Shown here in pieces: positions 1-8,827 of a stretch of 64,000 nucleotides of DNA (the stretch's first letter is position 1; every line of letters starts with the position of its first letter). The DNA is from Pseudomonadota bacterium (GTDB lineage Bacteria > Pseudomonadota > Alphaproteobacteria > Rhizobiales > Devosiaceae), in assembly GCA_023393475.1 (NCBI GenBank), contig JAEWLC010000044.1, forward strand, positions 1 through 64,000. Reading direction: 5' to 3'. The position numbers were made by a program, and so were the translations under genes. The notes under the pieces were generated by a model, which was not told the DNA's origin, did not search any database, and saw only the letters and a list, made by a program, of their open reading frames with translations.

Positions 1-210
1 CTCTCACCACATTACTGTGGCGGAGCCTGGATGGGTGGTTGGTTGTCGGTCCCACAAACCCGCCACGGCACGACTGCCATGGCTCCCGATATCCCCACAC
101 CGTTCGTTCGTCGCGAACGCCGCCCAGTGCGAGGACCGGGTGAGGATAAGGGTGGTCGGAGGGTGGGGGGACAAGATTTCGTGGCGTGCCCGCCCAGCCG
201 CTCTCTCAGT

Positions 211-289
211 CGTCATCCGCGGACTTGATCCGCGGACCCAGCGATATCGCGGCACCCATGGGTCCCCGGGTCAAGCCCGGGGATGACGG
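211..289. repeat. Intergenic inverted repeat (REP-like palindrome)
   Basis: The left arm begins CGTCATCCGCGGACTTGATC and the right arm ends GGTCAAGCCCGGGGATGACG. The arms are near-reverse-complements separated by a short centre, so the element can fold into a long hairpin. Each arm also contains a smaller palindrome (CCGCGGAC..GTCCGCGG-like on the left, CCCGGG..CCCGGG on the right). This is the layout of dispersed intergenic palindromes common in Hyphomicrobiales and Caulobacterales. Confidence 0.6.
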
Positions 290-349
290 TGGTAGAGGGC
301 GAGTACCGAGCGCTACTCGCACCCCCTCCGAGCTGCGCTAGGTCGCTTT

Positions 350-470
350 GCTCCCAAGCTCCGCTTGCCTCCCCATCGAGGGGGAGGTGGGCTCGGTGGT
401 TGGGACACGATGGTGCCCGCAACTCGATCGGCACCTCCCCCTTGATGGGGGAGGATGGGAGGGGGTGAGC
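350..470. repeat. Intergenic inverted repeat, CTCCCC..GGGGAG family
   Basis: Two hairpin-forming arms, around 367-392 (CCTCCCCATCGAGGGGGAGG) and around 434-456 (CACCTCCCCCTTGATGGGGG), face each other across about 45 bases. The second arm resembles the arms of the repeats at 44641 and 48885, so it may be a divergent relative. It lies just downstream of the EF-G-like gene and could also help end its transcript. Confidence 0.5.
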
Positions 471-476
471 CCGGCG

Positions 477-2528
477 TTACGCGCTACTGTGGTGCCTGCC
501 GTATTTCCCGGCTACTTCCTCGGCCAGCCTGCCGCCAATCTCCGCCAGATGGTCGAATTCCTGGACGAAGCTGCCGACGCCGGCGGTGGCCGATCTCAGT
601 TCGATGATCAGATCCTGCATTTCGGAGGCCGGCACGAGGGCATGGATTTCGTCCCAGCCGTCCCAGCCGTCGCGGGCGTCGGAGCCGATGATCTGGCCGC
701 GGCGGCGGGGGAGGATGGCGTTGATGCGGGCGGTGGCGTCGCTGGGGCAGCGGACGGTGACGTCCATCACCGGTTCGAGCAGCACCGGCTCGCATTGCGG
801 CATGCCTTCGCGCATGCCGACCTGCGCCGCCTGACGGAACGCCATGTCGGACGAGTCGACCGTGTGGTAGGAGCCGTCGGTGAGCGTCACGGCCACGTCG
901 ACGACCGGGAAGCCGAGCGGGCCGGCCATATCGAGATACTCGCGCACGCCCGCCTCGACCGAGCTGATATACTGGCGCGGTACCACGCCGCCGGTGATCT
1001 TCTCCTCAAAGCCGTTGCCCGAACCGCGCGGCTGCGGCCGGATGGTCAGCACGACGTCGCCGAACTGGCCGTGGCCGCCCGACTGCTTCTTGTGCCGGCC
1101 GCGGACATTGGCGGTCTTCCTGATCGTTTCGCGATAGGCGATGCGCGGCACCGACGTGGTGACCGGCACGCCGTAGCGGCTGGCGATGCGGTCGACGACG
1201 ACGCGCAGGTGCATCTCGCCATGGCCCTCGAGCACGGTCTCGCCGGTCTCCGGCACATGCACGAGACGGAGCGATGGGTCCTCCTCGAGGATGCGCTGCA
1301 GCGCGGTCGAGAGCCGGACGTCGTCCTTCCGCTCCTTCGGCGCGACGGCGATCGACATCATCGGCATGTTCGGGGGGAGGGACGCGATATCCGGGACCAT
1401 GCTGGTGGAGAGCGTATCGCCGGTGCGCGCGGCCTCGACCTTGCCGAGCGCGACAGTCTCGCCCTCCCTGGCGTTGTCGCGCTTCTGCGTATCCTGGCCC
1501 ATGACGCGGAAGATGCCGGAGACCTTGCAGTCGCGGCCATCGGCCGAGCGCAGGGTCATGCCGTCGCTGACCGAGCCGGTGAGCACGCGGGCGACGCACA
1601 TCTTGCCGCTGCGCGCCGTCTGCAGCGTCTTCATGACCTGCACGACCGTCCCGGAGGCATCGCCGAGGCCGAGCCGCTGGCGCGTCTCGCGCACGGTGGG
1701 CGCTTCGTGGCGGATGGCCTTGAGGAGGCGCGAGATGCCGTTGCCATGCTCGGCCGAGCCGATGAAGACCGGGCTGATCTTGCCGGCGCGCATCTCTTCG
1801 ACGAGATCCTTGAAGATGAGGCTCTGCTCGGGCGCGACGTCCTCGAGCAACTGCTCCATCAGTACGTCGTCATAGTCGGCGATCTGCTCGAGCATGGCGG
1901 TGCGCGCCTCGACCTCGGCGGCCTTCTCGCCTTCGGGCAGGGCGACGATCTCGCTCTCCTTGGCCTCGTGATAGACATGCGCCCGCTCGAGCGCGAGGTC
2001 GATGCAGCCGGTGACGATACCGCCCTTGGTCATCGGCAGCTGGCGCAGTACCAGCGGCACGCGGCTCGCCGGCTGCAGCATCTGTAGGATGTCGCGCACC
2101 GAGCCCGAGAGCTTGTCGATCTTGTTGAGGAAGACGAGGTGCGGCAGCTGGCGTGCTTCGAGATCCCTGAGGATCATCTGCAGCGCGGGGACCTTCTTGG
2201 GGTCTGCCTCCGCCACCACGACGGCCATGTCGACGCCGGCAAGCACCGGCAGGGATTCGAACTGGAACTCGACCGATCCGGGACAGTCGATGAAGGTGTA
2301 GCGGTCGCCCATGTACTCGGCTTCGGCGACATTGAGCTCGATGCTCATGCCGGCGGTGCGGGCTTCCGGCGAGGCATCCCCCACCATGTTGCCGTCGCGG
2401 GCATGGCCTTGTCTCGTGATGGCCCCAGTGCGCATTAGGATCGCCTCGAGCAGCGAGGTCTTGCCACTCGCGAACGGCCCCACCAGCGCAATGCACCGGG
2501 GCCCGGCTTGTCTGCCGTTGTCTGCCAT
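477..2528 (-). CDS. Elongation factor G-like protein (EF-G paralogue)
   Basis: A 683-residue protein with the EF-G layout: N-terminal G domain, domain II, and C-terminal domains III-V ending near VASEMQDL. The start is the ATG at 2528, preceded by a strong GAGGAGGAAGAG ribosome-binding site; the frame extends upstream but that part looks non-coding. The G motifs are recognisable but altered: P-loop GPFASGKT (17-24), G3 DCPG (81-84) followed by Ser85 where EF-G has the catalytic His, and intact NKID (135-138). AGMSI replaces the switch I RGITI. This resembles the EF-G-like paralogues of many alphaproteobacteria and actinobacteria, whose function is poorly defined. It is unlikely to be the housekeeping fusA, which normally sits with rpsL-rpsG-tuf. 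Confidence 0.88.
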   Translation of the reverse strand: MADNGRQAGPRCIALVGPFASGKTSLLEAILMRTGAITRQGHARDGNMVGDASPEARTAGMSIELNVAEAEYMGDRYTFIDCPGSVEFQFESLPVLAGVDMAVVVAEADPKKVPALQMILRDLEARQLPHLVFLNKIDKLSGSVRDILQMLQPASRVPLVLRQLPMTKGGIVTGCIDLALERAHVYHEAKESEIVALPEGEKAAEVEARTAMLEQIADYDDVLMEQLLEDVAPEQSLIFKDLVEEMRAGKISPVFIGSAEHGNGISRLLKAIRHEAPTVRETRQRLGLGDASGTVVQVMKTLQTARSGKMCVARVLTGSVSDGMTLRSADGRDCKVSGIFRVMGQDTQKRDNAREGETVALGKVEAARTGDTLSTSMVPDIASLPPNMPMMSIAVAPKERKDDVRLSTALQRILEEDPSLRLVHVPETGETVLEGHGEMHLRVVVDRIASRYGVPVTTSVPRIAYRETIRKTANVRGRHKKQSGGHGQFGDVVLTIRPQPRGSGNGFEEKITGGVVPRQYISSVEAGVREYLDMAGPLGFPVVDVAVTLTDGSYHTVDSSDMAFRQAAQVGMREGMPQCEPVLLEPVMDVTVRCPSDATARINAILPRRRGQIIGSDARDGWDGWDEIHALVPASEMQDLIIELRSATAGVGSFVQEFDHLAEIGGRLAEEVAGKYGRHHSSA

Positions 2529-2774
2529 CTCTTCCTCCTCGATTGCTTTTCGGTCGGCGTCTCCCTCTCCGGTGCGCAATGAACCCGCACCGTGAAGGCG
2601 CGTCCGCAGGGGGAGCTTACGCCCTTTCCGGAGCACATGTCAGCCATGTGCAAACCCGCTTCCCAAAGGCCGGACCCGGTGCTATTCACCCTCGCCAACC
2701 CGTGAGCCGGCGACGAGTCGTACCCGCTCACGGGCTTCCGTTTTTCTGATGCTCAGAAGGGAAGGGCCCACCCC

Positions 2775-4277
2775 TTGGCGAAGATCATTACCTCCATCAC
2801 CGGCGAGAGCGCGCTGACGTTCGACGATGTGCTGCTGCAGCCGGCTGCGTCCGACGTGCTGCCGACCGATGTGGACATCCGCACGCGGGTGACCAAGGAC
2901 ATCTTCCTCAACATCCCGATCCTGTCGTCCGCCATGGATACGGTAACCGAGCACCGCATGGCGATCGCCATGGCGCAGGCCGGCGGCATGGGCGTGATCC
3001 ACAAGAACCTCGACGTGCTCGAGCAGGCCGAGCAGGTCCGCCAGGTGAAGAGCTTCGAAAGCGGCATGGTGGTGAACCCCATCACTATCGGGCCGGACGC
3101 GACCCTCGCCGATGCCTTCGCGCTGATGCAGGCCAACAATATCTCGGGCATTCCGGTGGTCGAGAACGGCGGCACGGGCGGCCGGCGGCTGGGCAGGCTG
3201 GTGGGCATCCTGACCAACCGCGACGTGCGCTTCGCCTCGAACCCCAACCAGCGCATTGCCGATCTGATGACGCACGAGAACCTCGTGACCGTGCGTGACG
3301 GTGTCAGCAAGGAAGACGCCAAGCGCCTGCTGCACCAGCACCGCATCGAAAAGCTGCTGGTGGTGGATGACGAAGGCCGTTGCGTCGGGCTCATCACGGT
3401 GAAGGACATCGAGAAGGCCCAGCTCAACCCGAACGCCGTCAAGGACGCGCAGGGCCGCCTCCGCGTTGCCGCCGCGACCGGCGTCGGCGATGCCGGCTAC
3501 GAGCGCTCGCTGGCGCTGATCGATGCCGGCGTCGACCTCCTCGTGGTCGATACCGCGCATGGCCACTCTGCCGGCGTGCTGAAGTCTGTCGAGCGGGTGA
3601 AGCGCGAGAGCAATTCGACCCGCATCGTCGCCGGCAACGTGGCGACCGCCGAGGCAACCCGCGCGCTGATCGACGCCGGCGCCGACTGCGTGAAGGTGGG
3701 CATCGGGCCGGGCTCGATCTGCACGACCCGTATCGTCGCCGGTGTCGGCGTGCCGCAGCTTGCGGCCGTGATGGCCTGCGCCGAGGAAGCCGACAAGCAG
3801 GGCATTCCGGTGATCGCCGACGGCGGCATCAAGTTCTCGGGCGATCTCGCCAAGGCCCTCGCCGGTGGCGCCAGCGTCGCCATGGTGGGCTCGCTCCTAG
3901 CCGGCACCGACGAAAGCCCGGGCGAGGTCTACCTCTACCAGGGCCGCTCCTATAAGTCGTATCGCGGCATGGGCTCGGTGGGCGCCATGGCCCGCGGCTC
4001 GGCCGACCGCTACTTCCAGCAGGAAGTGCGGGATTCGCTGAAGCTCGTGCCGGAAGGCATCGAGGGCCAGGTGCCCTACAAGGGCGCCGCCGGCAACGTG
4101 CTGCACCAACTCTCGGGCGGCCTCCGTGCGGCCATGGGCTATACCGGCGCGCCGGACCTGCAGTCGTTCCGCGACAACTCGGTGTTCGTGCGGATCTCGG
4201 GCGCGGGCCTCAACGAGAGCCACGTCCACGACGTCTCGATCACCCGAGAAAGCCCGAACTACCGCGGCGGCAACTGA
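2775..4277 (+). CDS. guaB: IMP dehydrogenase
   Basis: A 500-residue inosine-5'-monophosphate dehydrogenase, the NAD-dependent step from IMP to XMP in guanine nucleotide synthesis. The TIM barrel is split by two CBS domains (about 93-210). The catalytic loop GPGSICTTR contains nucleophile Cys316. Other signatures are SSAMDTVTE near 51-59 and VVDTAHGHS near 257-265. The start is a TTG at 2775 behind GAAGGGAAGGG; no ATG in frame gives a full N-terminus. Length is normal. guaA, the next step, lies 4.5 kb downstream on the same strand. Confidence 0.97.
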   Translation: MAKIITSITGESALTFDDVLLQPAASDVLPTDVDIRTRVTKDIFLNIPILSSAMDTVTEHRMAIAMAQAGGMGVIHKNLDVLEQAEQVRQVKSFESGMVVNPITIGPDATLADAFALMQANNISGIPVVENGGTGGRRLGRLVGILTNRDVRFASNPNQRIADLMTHENLVTVRDGVSKEDAKRLLHQHRIEKLLVVDDEGRCVGLITVKDIEKAQLNPNAVKDAQGRLRVAAATGVGDAGYERSLALIDAGVDLLVVDTAHGHSAGVLKSVERVKRESNSTRIVAGNVATAEATRALIDAGADCVKVGIGPGSICTTRIVAGVGVPQLAAVMACAEEADKQGIPVIADGGIKFSGDLAKALAGGASVAMVGSLLAGTDESPGEVYLYQGRSYKSYRGMGSVGAMARGSADRYFQQEVRDSLKLVPEGIEGQVPYKGAAGNVLHQLSGGLRAAMGYTGAPDLQSFRDNSVFVRISGAGLNESHVHDVSITRESPNYRGGN

Positions 4278-4282
4278 CGGCG

Positions 4283-4720
4283 ATGGCGCCCAACGCGCCA
4301 TGGCTGGTGATCGCCATGCTGCTTCAGGGCGCACTGGCCTTGGGGCTGCTGTGGTACCTCGGCCGGGTCCGCATCCCGCTGGTGACCGGCGGCAAGGTCA
4401 AGGTCCGTGACATCGCGGTCGATCGCGGCGGCTGGCCGGAGGCCGAGCACAAGGTGTCGAACGCCTTCGACAACCAGTTCCAGTTGCCGGTGCTGTTCTA
4501 TGTCGCGTGCCTTCTGGCGCTGTGGCTCGGTCCGACGCTGCTCGAACTGGTGCTGGCCTATGCCTTCGTCGCCACGCGCTACGTGCACGCCTTCATCCAC
4601 GTCACTACCAACAACGTCGTCCGCCGCTTCGCTGCGTACACGGCGGGCCTCGTCGTCCTTTGCGTTTTCTGGGCGGACTTGCTAGTGCGCACGCTTCTCG
4701 TCGCTTTTGGAGCCAACTGA
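4283..4720 (+). CDS. MAPEG family membrane protein
   Basis: A 145-residue, four-helix integral membrane protein of the MAPEG family (membrane-associated eicosanoid/glutathione metabolism). Hydrophobic segments lie at about 6-25, 65-85, 87-105 and 115-140. The loop after helix 1 is polar (VKVRDIAVDRGG), followed by VSNAFDNQFQLPVLFY, which matches the conserved N-x-x-E/D-N-Q-F region of bacterial MAPEG proteins. It starts 5 bp after guaB and its stop overlaps the next start (ATGA), so it is probably co-transcribed with both. Substrate unknown. Confidence 0.85.
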   Translation: MAPNAPWLVIAMLLQGALALGLLWYLGRVRIPLVTGGKVKVRDIAVDRGGWPEAEHKVSNAFDNQFQLPVLFYVACLLALWLGPTLLELVLAYAFVATRYVHAFIHVTTNNVVRRFAAYTAGLVVLCVFWADLLVRTLLVAFGAN

Positions 4721-6012
4721 TGCGCCTGCCGGGCCGTATTGCCGCCGCCATCGCTGTGCTCGCCGATATCGACGCGCACAAGCGCCCCGTCGCCGAGGCG
4801 CTAAAGGCCTGGGGGCTGAACAACCGCTTCGCCGGCGCCGGCGACAGGGCCGCGATCGGCAACCTCGTGTATGACGCGCTGCGCCGCCGTACATCGCTTG
4901 CCTGGATCATGGGCGCGGACGAGCCGCGGGCGCTGGTGCTCGCCGTCGTCGTCCGCGAATGGGGCGAGGATATCGCCGCGCTCAACGACAGCTTTGGCGG
5001 CGACCGCTTCGCGCCCGCCCCCATCTCCGACGAGGAGGCGGCGCGGCTGACTGCTGCCGATCCGCTCGCCGGTGCGCCAGATCATGTCCGCGCCGATGTG
5101 CCCGAATGGGTGGCGCCGCATCTCGAAAAGAGTTTCGGCAGTGACTGGATCGAGGAGGCGCAGGCTCTCGCCGGGCGTCCGCCGCTCGACCTGCGCGTCA
5201 ATTCGCTTAAGGCCAATCGCGACAAGGTGCTGCGCGGCCTCGGTCGCTTCGCCCCCGAGGGCGAGGTGCGGTTTGCCGAGGGCGTGCGCTTCCCGGCCGG
5301 TGCCCGCGACAGCCGGACGCCGAACGTCACCAGCGAGGAGGGTTACCTCAAGGGCTGGTTCGAGGTGCAGGATTTCGGCAGCCAGATCGTTGCCGCGCTC
5401 GCCAGCCCGCGCGGCGGCGAACAGGTGCTCGATCTCTGTGCCGGGGCAGGGGGCAAGACCCTCGCCATGGCGGCGGCGATGCAGAACCGCGGCCAGATCT
5501 TCGCCTATGACAGCGACCGGCAGCGGCTCGCGCCGATCTACGACCGGTTGAAGCGCGCCGGCGTGCGCAACGTGCAGGTTCGCGCCCCCGGTCCGGGCGT
5601 ACTCGACGACCTCAAGGGCAAGCTCGATCGCGTCGTCGTCGATGCGCCTTGCACGGGCACGGGCACCTGGCGCCGCCAGCCGACCACCAAGTGGAAGCTG
5701 ACGCCCGAGCAGTTGCAGACCCGCGTTGCAGAGCAGGCCGCCATCCTCGCCGAGGCAGCGACTTTCCTGAAGCCGGGCGGCACGCTGGTCTACATCACCT
5801 GCTCTGTGCTGCCCGAGGAGAATGCGGAACAGGCCGCAGCCTTCCTCGCCGCCAACCCGGGCTTCACCGCTATCCCCGGCAACAAGCAGTGGATGGCGCA
5901 CTTCTCGGGCGCAAAGCTCCGGGCCCGGTTCTCGCCGGAAGGCGGGGTGGCGATCACGCCGCACACCACCGGTACCGACGGGTTCTACTGCATCGCCATG
6001 CAGGCGGGCTGA
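4720..6012 (+). CDS. RsmB/NOP-family RNA (cytosine-5) methyltransferase
   Basis: A 430-residue SAM-dependent RNA m5C methyltransferase. The N-terminal part resembles the NusB-like/ferredoxin-like region of RsmB proteins. The Rossmann methyltransferase follows, with SAM motif VLDLCAGAGGKT near 241-252, motif IV DAPCTGTG (Cys311) and motif VI ITCSVLPEEN (Cys361). The two cysteines are the release-assisting and nucleophilic residues of this family. The start is the ATG overlapping the MAPEG stop; the frame is open further upstream but that part overlaps the MAPEG gene. The target base (16S C967-type or another) cannot be assigned from sequence alone. Confidence 0.92.
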   Translation: MRLPGRIAAAIAVLADIDAHKRPVAEALKAWGLNNRFAGAGDRAAIGNLVYDALRRRTSLAWIMGADEPRALVLAVVVREWGEDIAALNDSFGGDRFAPAPISDEEAARLTAADPLAGAPDHVRADVPEWVAPHLEKSFGSDWIEEAQALAGRPPLDLRVNSLKANRDKVLRGLGRFAPEGEVRFAEGVRFPAGARDSRTPNVTSEEGYLKGWFEVQDFGSQIVAALASPRGGEQVLDLCAGAGGKTLAMAAAMQNRGQIFAYDSDRQRLAPIYDRLKRAGVRNVQVRAPGPGVLDDLKGKLDRVVVDAPCTGTGTWRRQPTTKWKLTPEQLQTRVAEQAAILAEAATFLKPGGTLVYITCSVLPEENAEQAAAFLAANPGFTAIPGNKQWMAHFSGAKLRARFSPEGGVAITPHTTGTDGFYCIAMQAG

Positions 6013-6049
6013 GGTGAAACCTTAGCGGACGGAGTACGTTACTCGGGGC

Positions 6050-6535
6050 ATGAACACACTTGCTCCCACCGAACTCAAGTCACCCCGCTCCCTTGTCACT
6101 CTGGCGGTTTTCCTTGCCGTCGTGATCGGCGTCGGCGCAGCTCTGGGGCTGCTGACGGCGCCCGGCGAATGGTATGCCGGCCTCAACAAGCCGCCCTTCA
6201 ATCCGCCGAGCTGGCTGTTCGGCCCGGTGTGGTTCGCGCTCTACGTGCTCATCGCTATTGCCGGGTGGCGCACCTTCGTTGCCGAGCCGGGCGGCACGGG
6301 CATGAAGATCTGGTACGGCCAGATGGTGCTCAACTGGCTGTGGTCTCCGGTATTCTTCTCGCTTCACGCCTTGTGGCCGGCCTTTGTCGTCATCATCGCC
6401 ATGCTGGCGCTGATCATCGGCTTCATCGTCAACCGCTGGGACCGCGACCGGCCGGCGGCGTTGATGTTCCTGCCCTATGCCGCGTGGGTCAGCTTCGCGA
6501 GCCTTCTGAACCTCTCGATTGCTGTCCTCAACTGA
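6050..6535 (+). CDS. tspO: TspO/MBR family tryptophan-rich sensory protein
   Basis: A 161-residue membrane protein with five predicted helices and the TspO/translocator-protein signature: WYAGLNKPPFNPPSWLFGPVW near 44-64, and W-rich helices (MVLNWLWSPVFF). TspO proteins bind porphyrins and, in alphaproteobacteria, affect photosynthesis and stress genes. It converges on the acyltransferase gene, overlapping its 3' end by 8 bp, so the two transcripts run into each other. Confidence 0.93.
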   Translation: MNTLAPTELKSPRSLVTLAVFLAVVIGVGAALGLLTAPGEWYAGLNKPPFNPPSWLFGPVWFALYVLIAIAGWRTFVAEPGGTGMKIWYGQMVLNWLWSPVFFSLHALWPAFVVIIAMLALIIGFIVNRWDRDRPAALMFLPYAAWVSFASLLNLSIAVLN

Positions 6536-7754
6536 CGGCCGGAGATAGAGCCGGTTTCCTGGGGGCGCGCGTCTCCTTGCCGCGCGCCCAGCGGATCACC
6601 GGTTCTTCGAGCATGGCGTAGGACATGTGCGCGACAACGATGGTGATGGCGGTGACGATCACCGACGTCATGGCGAAGCGCAGCGGATCGGACGCCGTGC
6701 CGTGCTGGATCTGCGGGTCCCAGTAGAGCCGGACCAGTTCCAGCACCGGATAGTGCCAGATGTAGATGCCGAACGAGATACGGGCGATGTAGCGCGTCGG
6801 CGGATTCTCGAGGATGCTCCCGAGCCAAAGGCTCGACGGGGTGGCGGCGAGGAACAGGGCGACGGCCAGCGCGAACCATGGGAAGCCGTAGGGAATGCCG
6901 AGCCAGCCCCAGCTGTCCGGGGTCGGCGCATCGTACTGAACGACCATGCGCTGCACGGCCCAGGCCAAGGCGATCACGGCGACGAGGCCGAACAGCCCGT
7001 TGCGGTACTTTGCCCAGCGCACCTGCAAGCCCGCTGCCAGCGCACCGATGGCGAACATGGCGAAGAAGCCGAACGGGTTGAACCGCGGCATCCAGTACTT
7101 GGCGCCGCCGATCAGGCCAAAGTCCCAGCCGCGCTGGCGCATGTCGACCCGGTAGTAGCGGGCGAACAGCCAGTGCGCGAGGATGGCGAGGGCGAGGACG
7201 CCGATCCACATGAGCCGCGATTGCCAGCCCTGGCCGCTCCAGCGCGCGGCGAGGAAGAGCAGGGCAAAGCCGACTGGGAGCAGCAGGTAGGACGTGACCT
7301 CGAAGCTGATCGACCAGAGCGGCCCGTTCACCTCGACCGGGAACAGCGTCACCCAGTGCCAGTCGCCGACGGCGAAGAAACCGACGACCAGCCGCAGGAG
7401 CAACTGCCCGTCGAAAGCGAAGCCGAACACGGTGATCGAGAGGACGAACGTGACCAGCAGCGCTGCCCAGTAGCCCGGCAGGATGCGGGCTGCCCGCCGG
7501 ATGGCGTAGGTGCGCAGCGGCGGCATCGGCTCGCCGCGATCGAGCGCCTGCCAGAACGGCCGGGCGAGGAGGAAGCCGGAGAGCACGAAGAACATGGCGA
7601 CGCCGAACGTGCCCATGTCTGAGAATGGCCGGAACCACTCCATCCAGCCGACGTCCTGCTCCCAACTCATCCGTTGCGCGAGGTGGTGGAACAGCACGGT
7701 GAGGCAGGCGGCAGCACGGACGAAGTCCGCGCCCGCGAGGCGGTTGTCAGTCAT
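6528..7754 (-). CDS. Acyltransferase 3 family membrane protein
   Basis: A 408-residue multi-pass membrane protein of the acyltransferase-3 (OafA/NodX/OpgC-like) family. The N-terminal signature is FVRAAACLTVLFHHLA, with the conserved His pair in helix 1, followed by VAMFFVLSGFLLARPFW. About ten further hydrophobic helices follow. Such proteins O-acetylate or succinylate surface polysaccharides or lipids. The start is the ATG at 7754 behind GGAGGAG; a start 15 bp upstream is less well placed. It is transcribed away from the cyclic-nucleotide gene across a 330-bp gap. The acceptor substrate is unknown. Confidence 0.88.
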   Translation of the reverse strand: MTDNRLAGADFVRAAACLTVLFHHLAQRMSWEQDVGWMEWFRPFSDMGTFGVAMFFVLSGFLLARPFWQALDRGEPMPPLRTYAIRRAARILPGYWAALLVTFVLSITVFGFAFDGQLLLRLVVGFFAVGDWHWVTLFPVEVNGPLWSISFEVTSYLLLPVGFALLFLAARWSGQGWQSRLMWIGVLALAILAHWLFARYYRVDMRQRGWDFGLIGGAKYWMPRFNPFGFFAMFAIGALAAGLQVRWAKYRNGLFGLVAVIALAWAVQRMVVQYDAPTPDSWGWLGIPYGFPWFALAVALFLAATPSSLWLGSILENPPTRYIARISFGIYIWHYPVLELVRLYWDPQIQHGTASDPLRFAMTSVIVTAITIVVAHMSYAMLEEPVIRWARGKETRAPRKPALSPAVS

Positions 7755-8084
7755 CGGTCTCCTCCGCACGCGCCCGATCTTCGCCGGGCCTATCCGTGCA
7801 ATCGATTACATCTGGCACTACCGATGCTGTCCGCGCAAGCCACGACATGGGAGCCGGATGACTATCTGTGGATTTGACCGATCGGGTTCTTCCGGATCCG
7901 TTTGCGGCTCTGCGCCCCGCAAATGCCGGCCGTCCAGACTATGTCACACAACCGACATCCGGCTGTAGCAGAAGCCCAGCCGGGCGATGCGGCAATTGAC
8001 AGAATTATCGATGATTGCCCTCTGCCGGGCCAAGACTTCCTGCCATAGTTCATTGCATTCGCCTCCCAGCATGTAGCGGATTCC
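7755..8084. promoter_or_regulatory. Divergent intergenic region, presumed promoters
   Basis: About 330 bp separate two divergent genes, so promoters for both should lie here. A TTGACA hexamer at 7996-8001 faces the downstream gene, but the sequence 17-18 bases later (CCCTCT) is not a convincing -10 box. The small frames here lack good ribosome-binding sites. No riboswitch or operator is recognisable. Confidence 0.35.
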
Positions 8085-8789
8085 ATGCCAGACTATTTTC
8101 AGCAGCTACTTCATTCCCTGACCGACCCGGTTACCCTGTTCGGACACTTCACCTACTTTCTCCTGATCGTCTCCATGCTGCAGCGGCGCATGGTGATGCT
8201 GCGACTGCTTGCGGTGGCGGCAGGCATGGCCAAGATCATCTATCGGTCGGTTTTCCTGTTCGATCCTGTGAGTGTGCTGTGGGAGACGATCTTCGTTCTC
8301 GTCAACGTCATCCAGCTGCTGCTGATCTGGTACTACGAGCGGCATCACCGCTTTGCCGATGATCACAAGCACTTCGCCGACAACATGCCGGACGCCGTCG
8401 ATCGTCGCGCCATCAAGCGGCTGCTCGACCAGGCCGAGGTGAAGCAATTCGAACCTGGCGCGGCGCTGACGGTCGAGGGTGAGCCGGTAAAGCAACTGGT
8501 CTATCTCGCCGACGGCATAGCCAAGATCGAGCATGCGGGACGGCTGGTAGCGATCTGCGGGCCGGGCGACTATATCGGCGAACTCAGCTTCCTCTCGGGC
8601 AAGCCGGCGACGGCGACGGCGACCGTGGTGAAGCCGACCCGGGCCCTGATCTTCGACCAGGCCAAGCTCGCCGCCAGCGTCGCCGCCGATCCGCAGCTTC
8701 GTCGCACGCTGGAATCGGCGCTCAACAAGAACCTCGCGGGGAAGCTGACGCGCGCCAACGACCCAACCTCGGGTGAGGCGGTCGCGTAA
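8085..8789 (+). CDS. Popeye-like membrane protein with cyclic-nucleotide-binding domain
   Basis: A 234-residue protein. Three hydrophobic helices (about 18-32, 38-56 and 62-82) precede a cyclic-nucleotide-binding jelly roll (about 120-215). The latter contains EPGAALTVEGEP, GDYIGELSFLSG (phosphate-binding cassette region) and FDQAKLAA. No helix-turn-helix follows, so it is not a CRP/FNR regulator. Short TM helices followed by a single cNMP domain resemble the Popeye domain architecture. The YYERHHRFADDH segment links the two parts. It probably senses a cyclic nucleotide at the membrane; the ligand and output are unknown. It ends 38 bp before guaA but needs no functional link. Confidence 0.78.
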   Translation: MPDYFQQLLHSLTDPVTLFGHFTYFLLIVSMLQRRMVMLRLLAVAAGMAKIIYRSVFLFDPVSVLWETIFVLVNVIQLLLIWYYERHHRFADDHKHFADNMPDAVDRRAIKRLLDQAEVKQFEPGAALTVEGEPVKQLVYLADGIAKIEHAGRLVAICGPGDYIGELSFLSGKPATATATVVKPTRALIFDQAKLAASVAADPQLRRTLESALNKNLAGKLTRANDPTSGEAVA

Positions 8790-8827
8790 GGCTTGCGGAA
8801 TCCCCGGAGGCGCTTTATTTCCCGCCC

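Larger units (their letters stand above)
1..476. other. Intergenic region with palindromic repeats, no credible gene
   Basis: No reading frame here has a convincing start or recognisable product. The stretch holds two intergenic palindromes, listed separately at 211-289 and about 350-470. The short frames on both strands are low-complexity Arg/Pro/Ala translations of repeat DNA. The EF-G-like gene to the right ends at 477, so the region is downstream of that gene and of whatever lies left of the window. Confidence 0.6.

Noticed and set aside
348..2087. Long plus-strand open frame (579 codons) opposite the EF-G-like gene
   Set aside because: Antisense shadow of a high-G+C gene: His/Arg/Asp/Ala-rich text, no recognisable motif, and the opposite strand encodes a clear EF-G homologue.
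7862..8086. Minus-strand 74-codon frame in the acyltransferase/cyclic-nucleotide gap
   Set aside because: No ribosome-binding site, and its sequence has no conserved character; the gap more likely holds promoters.
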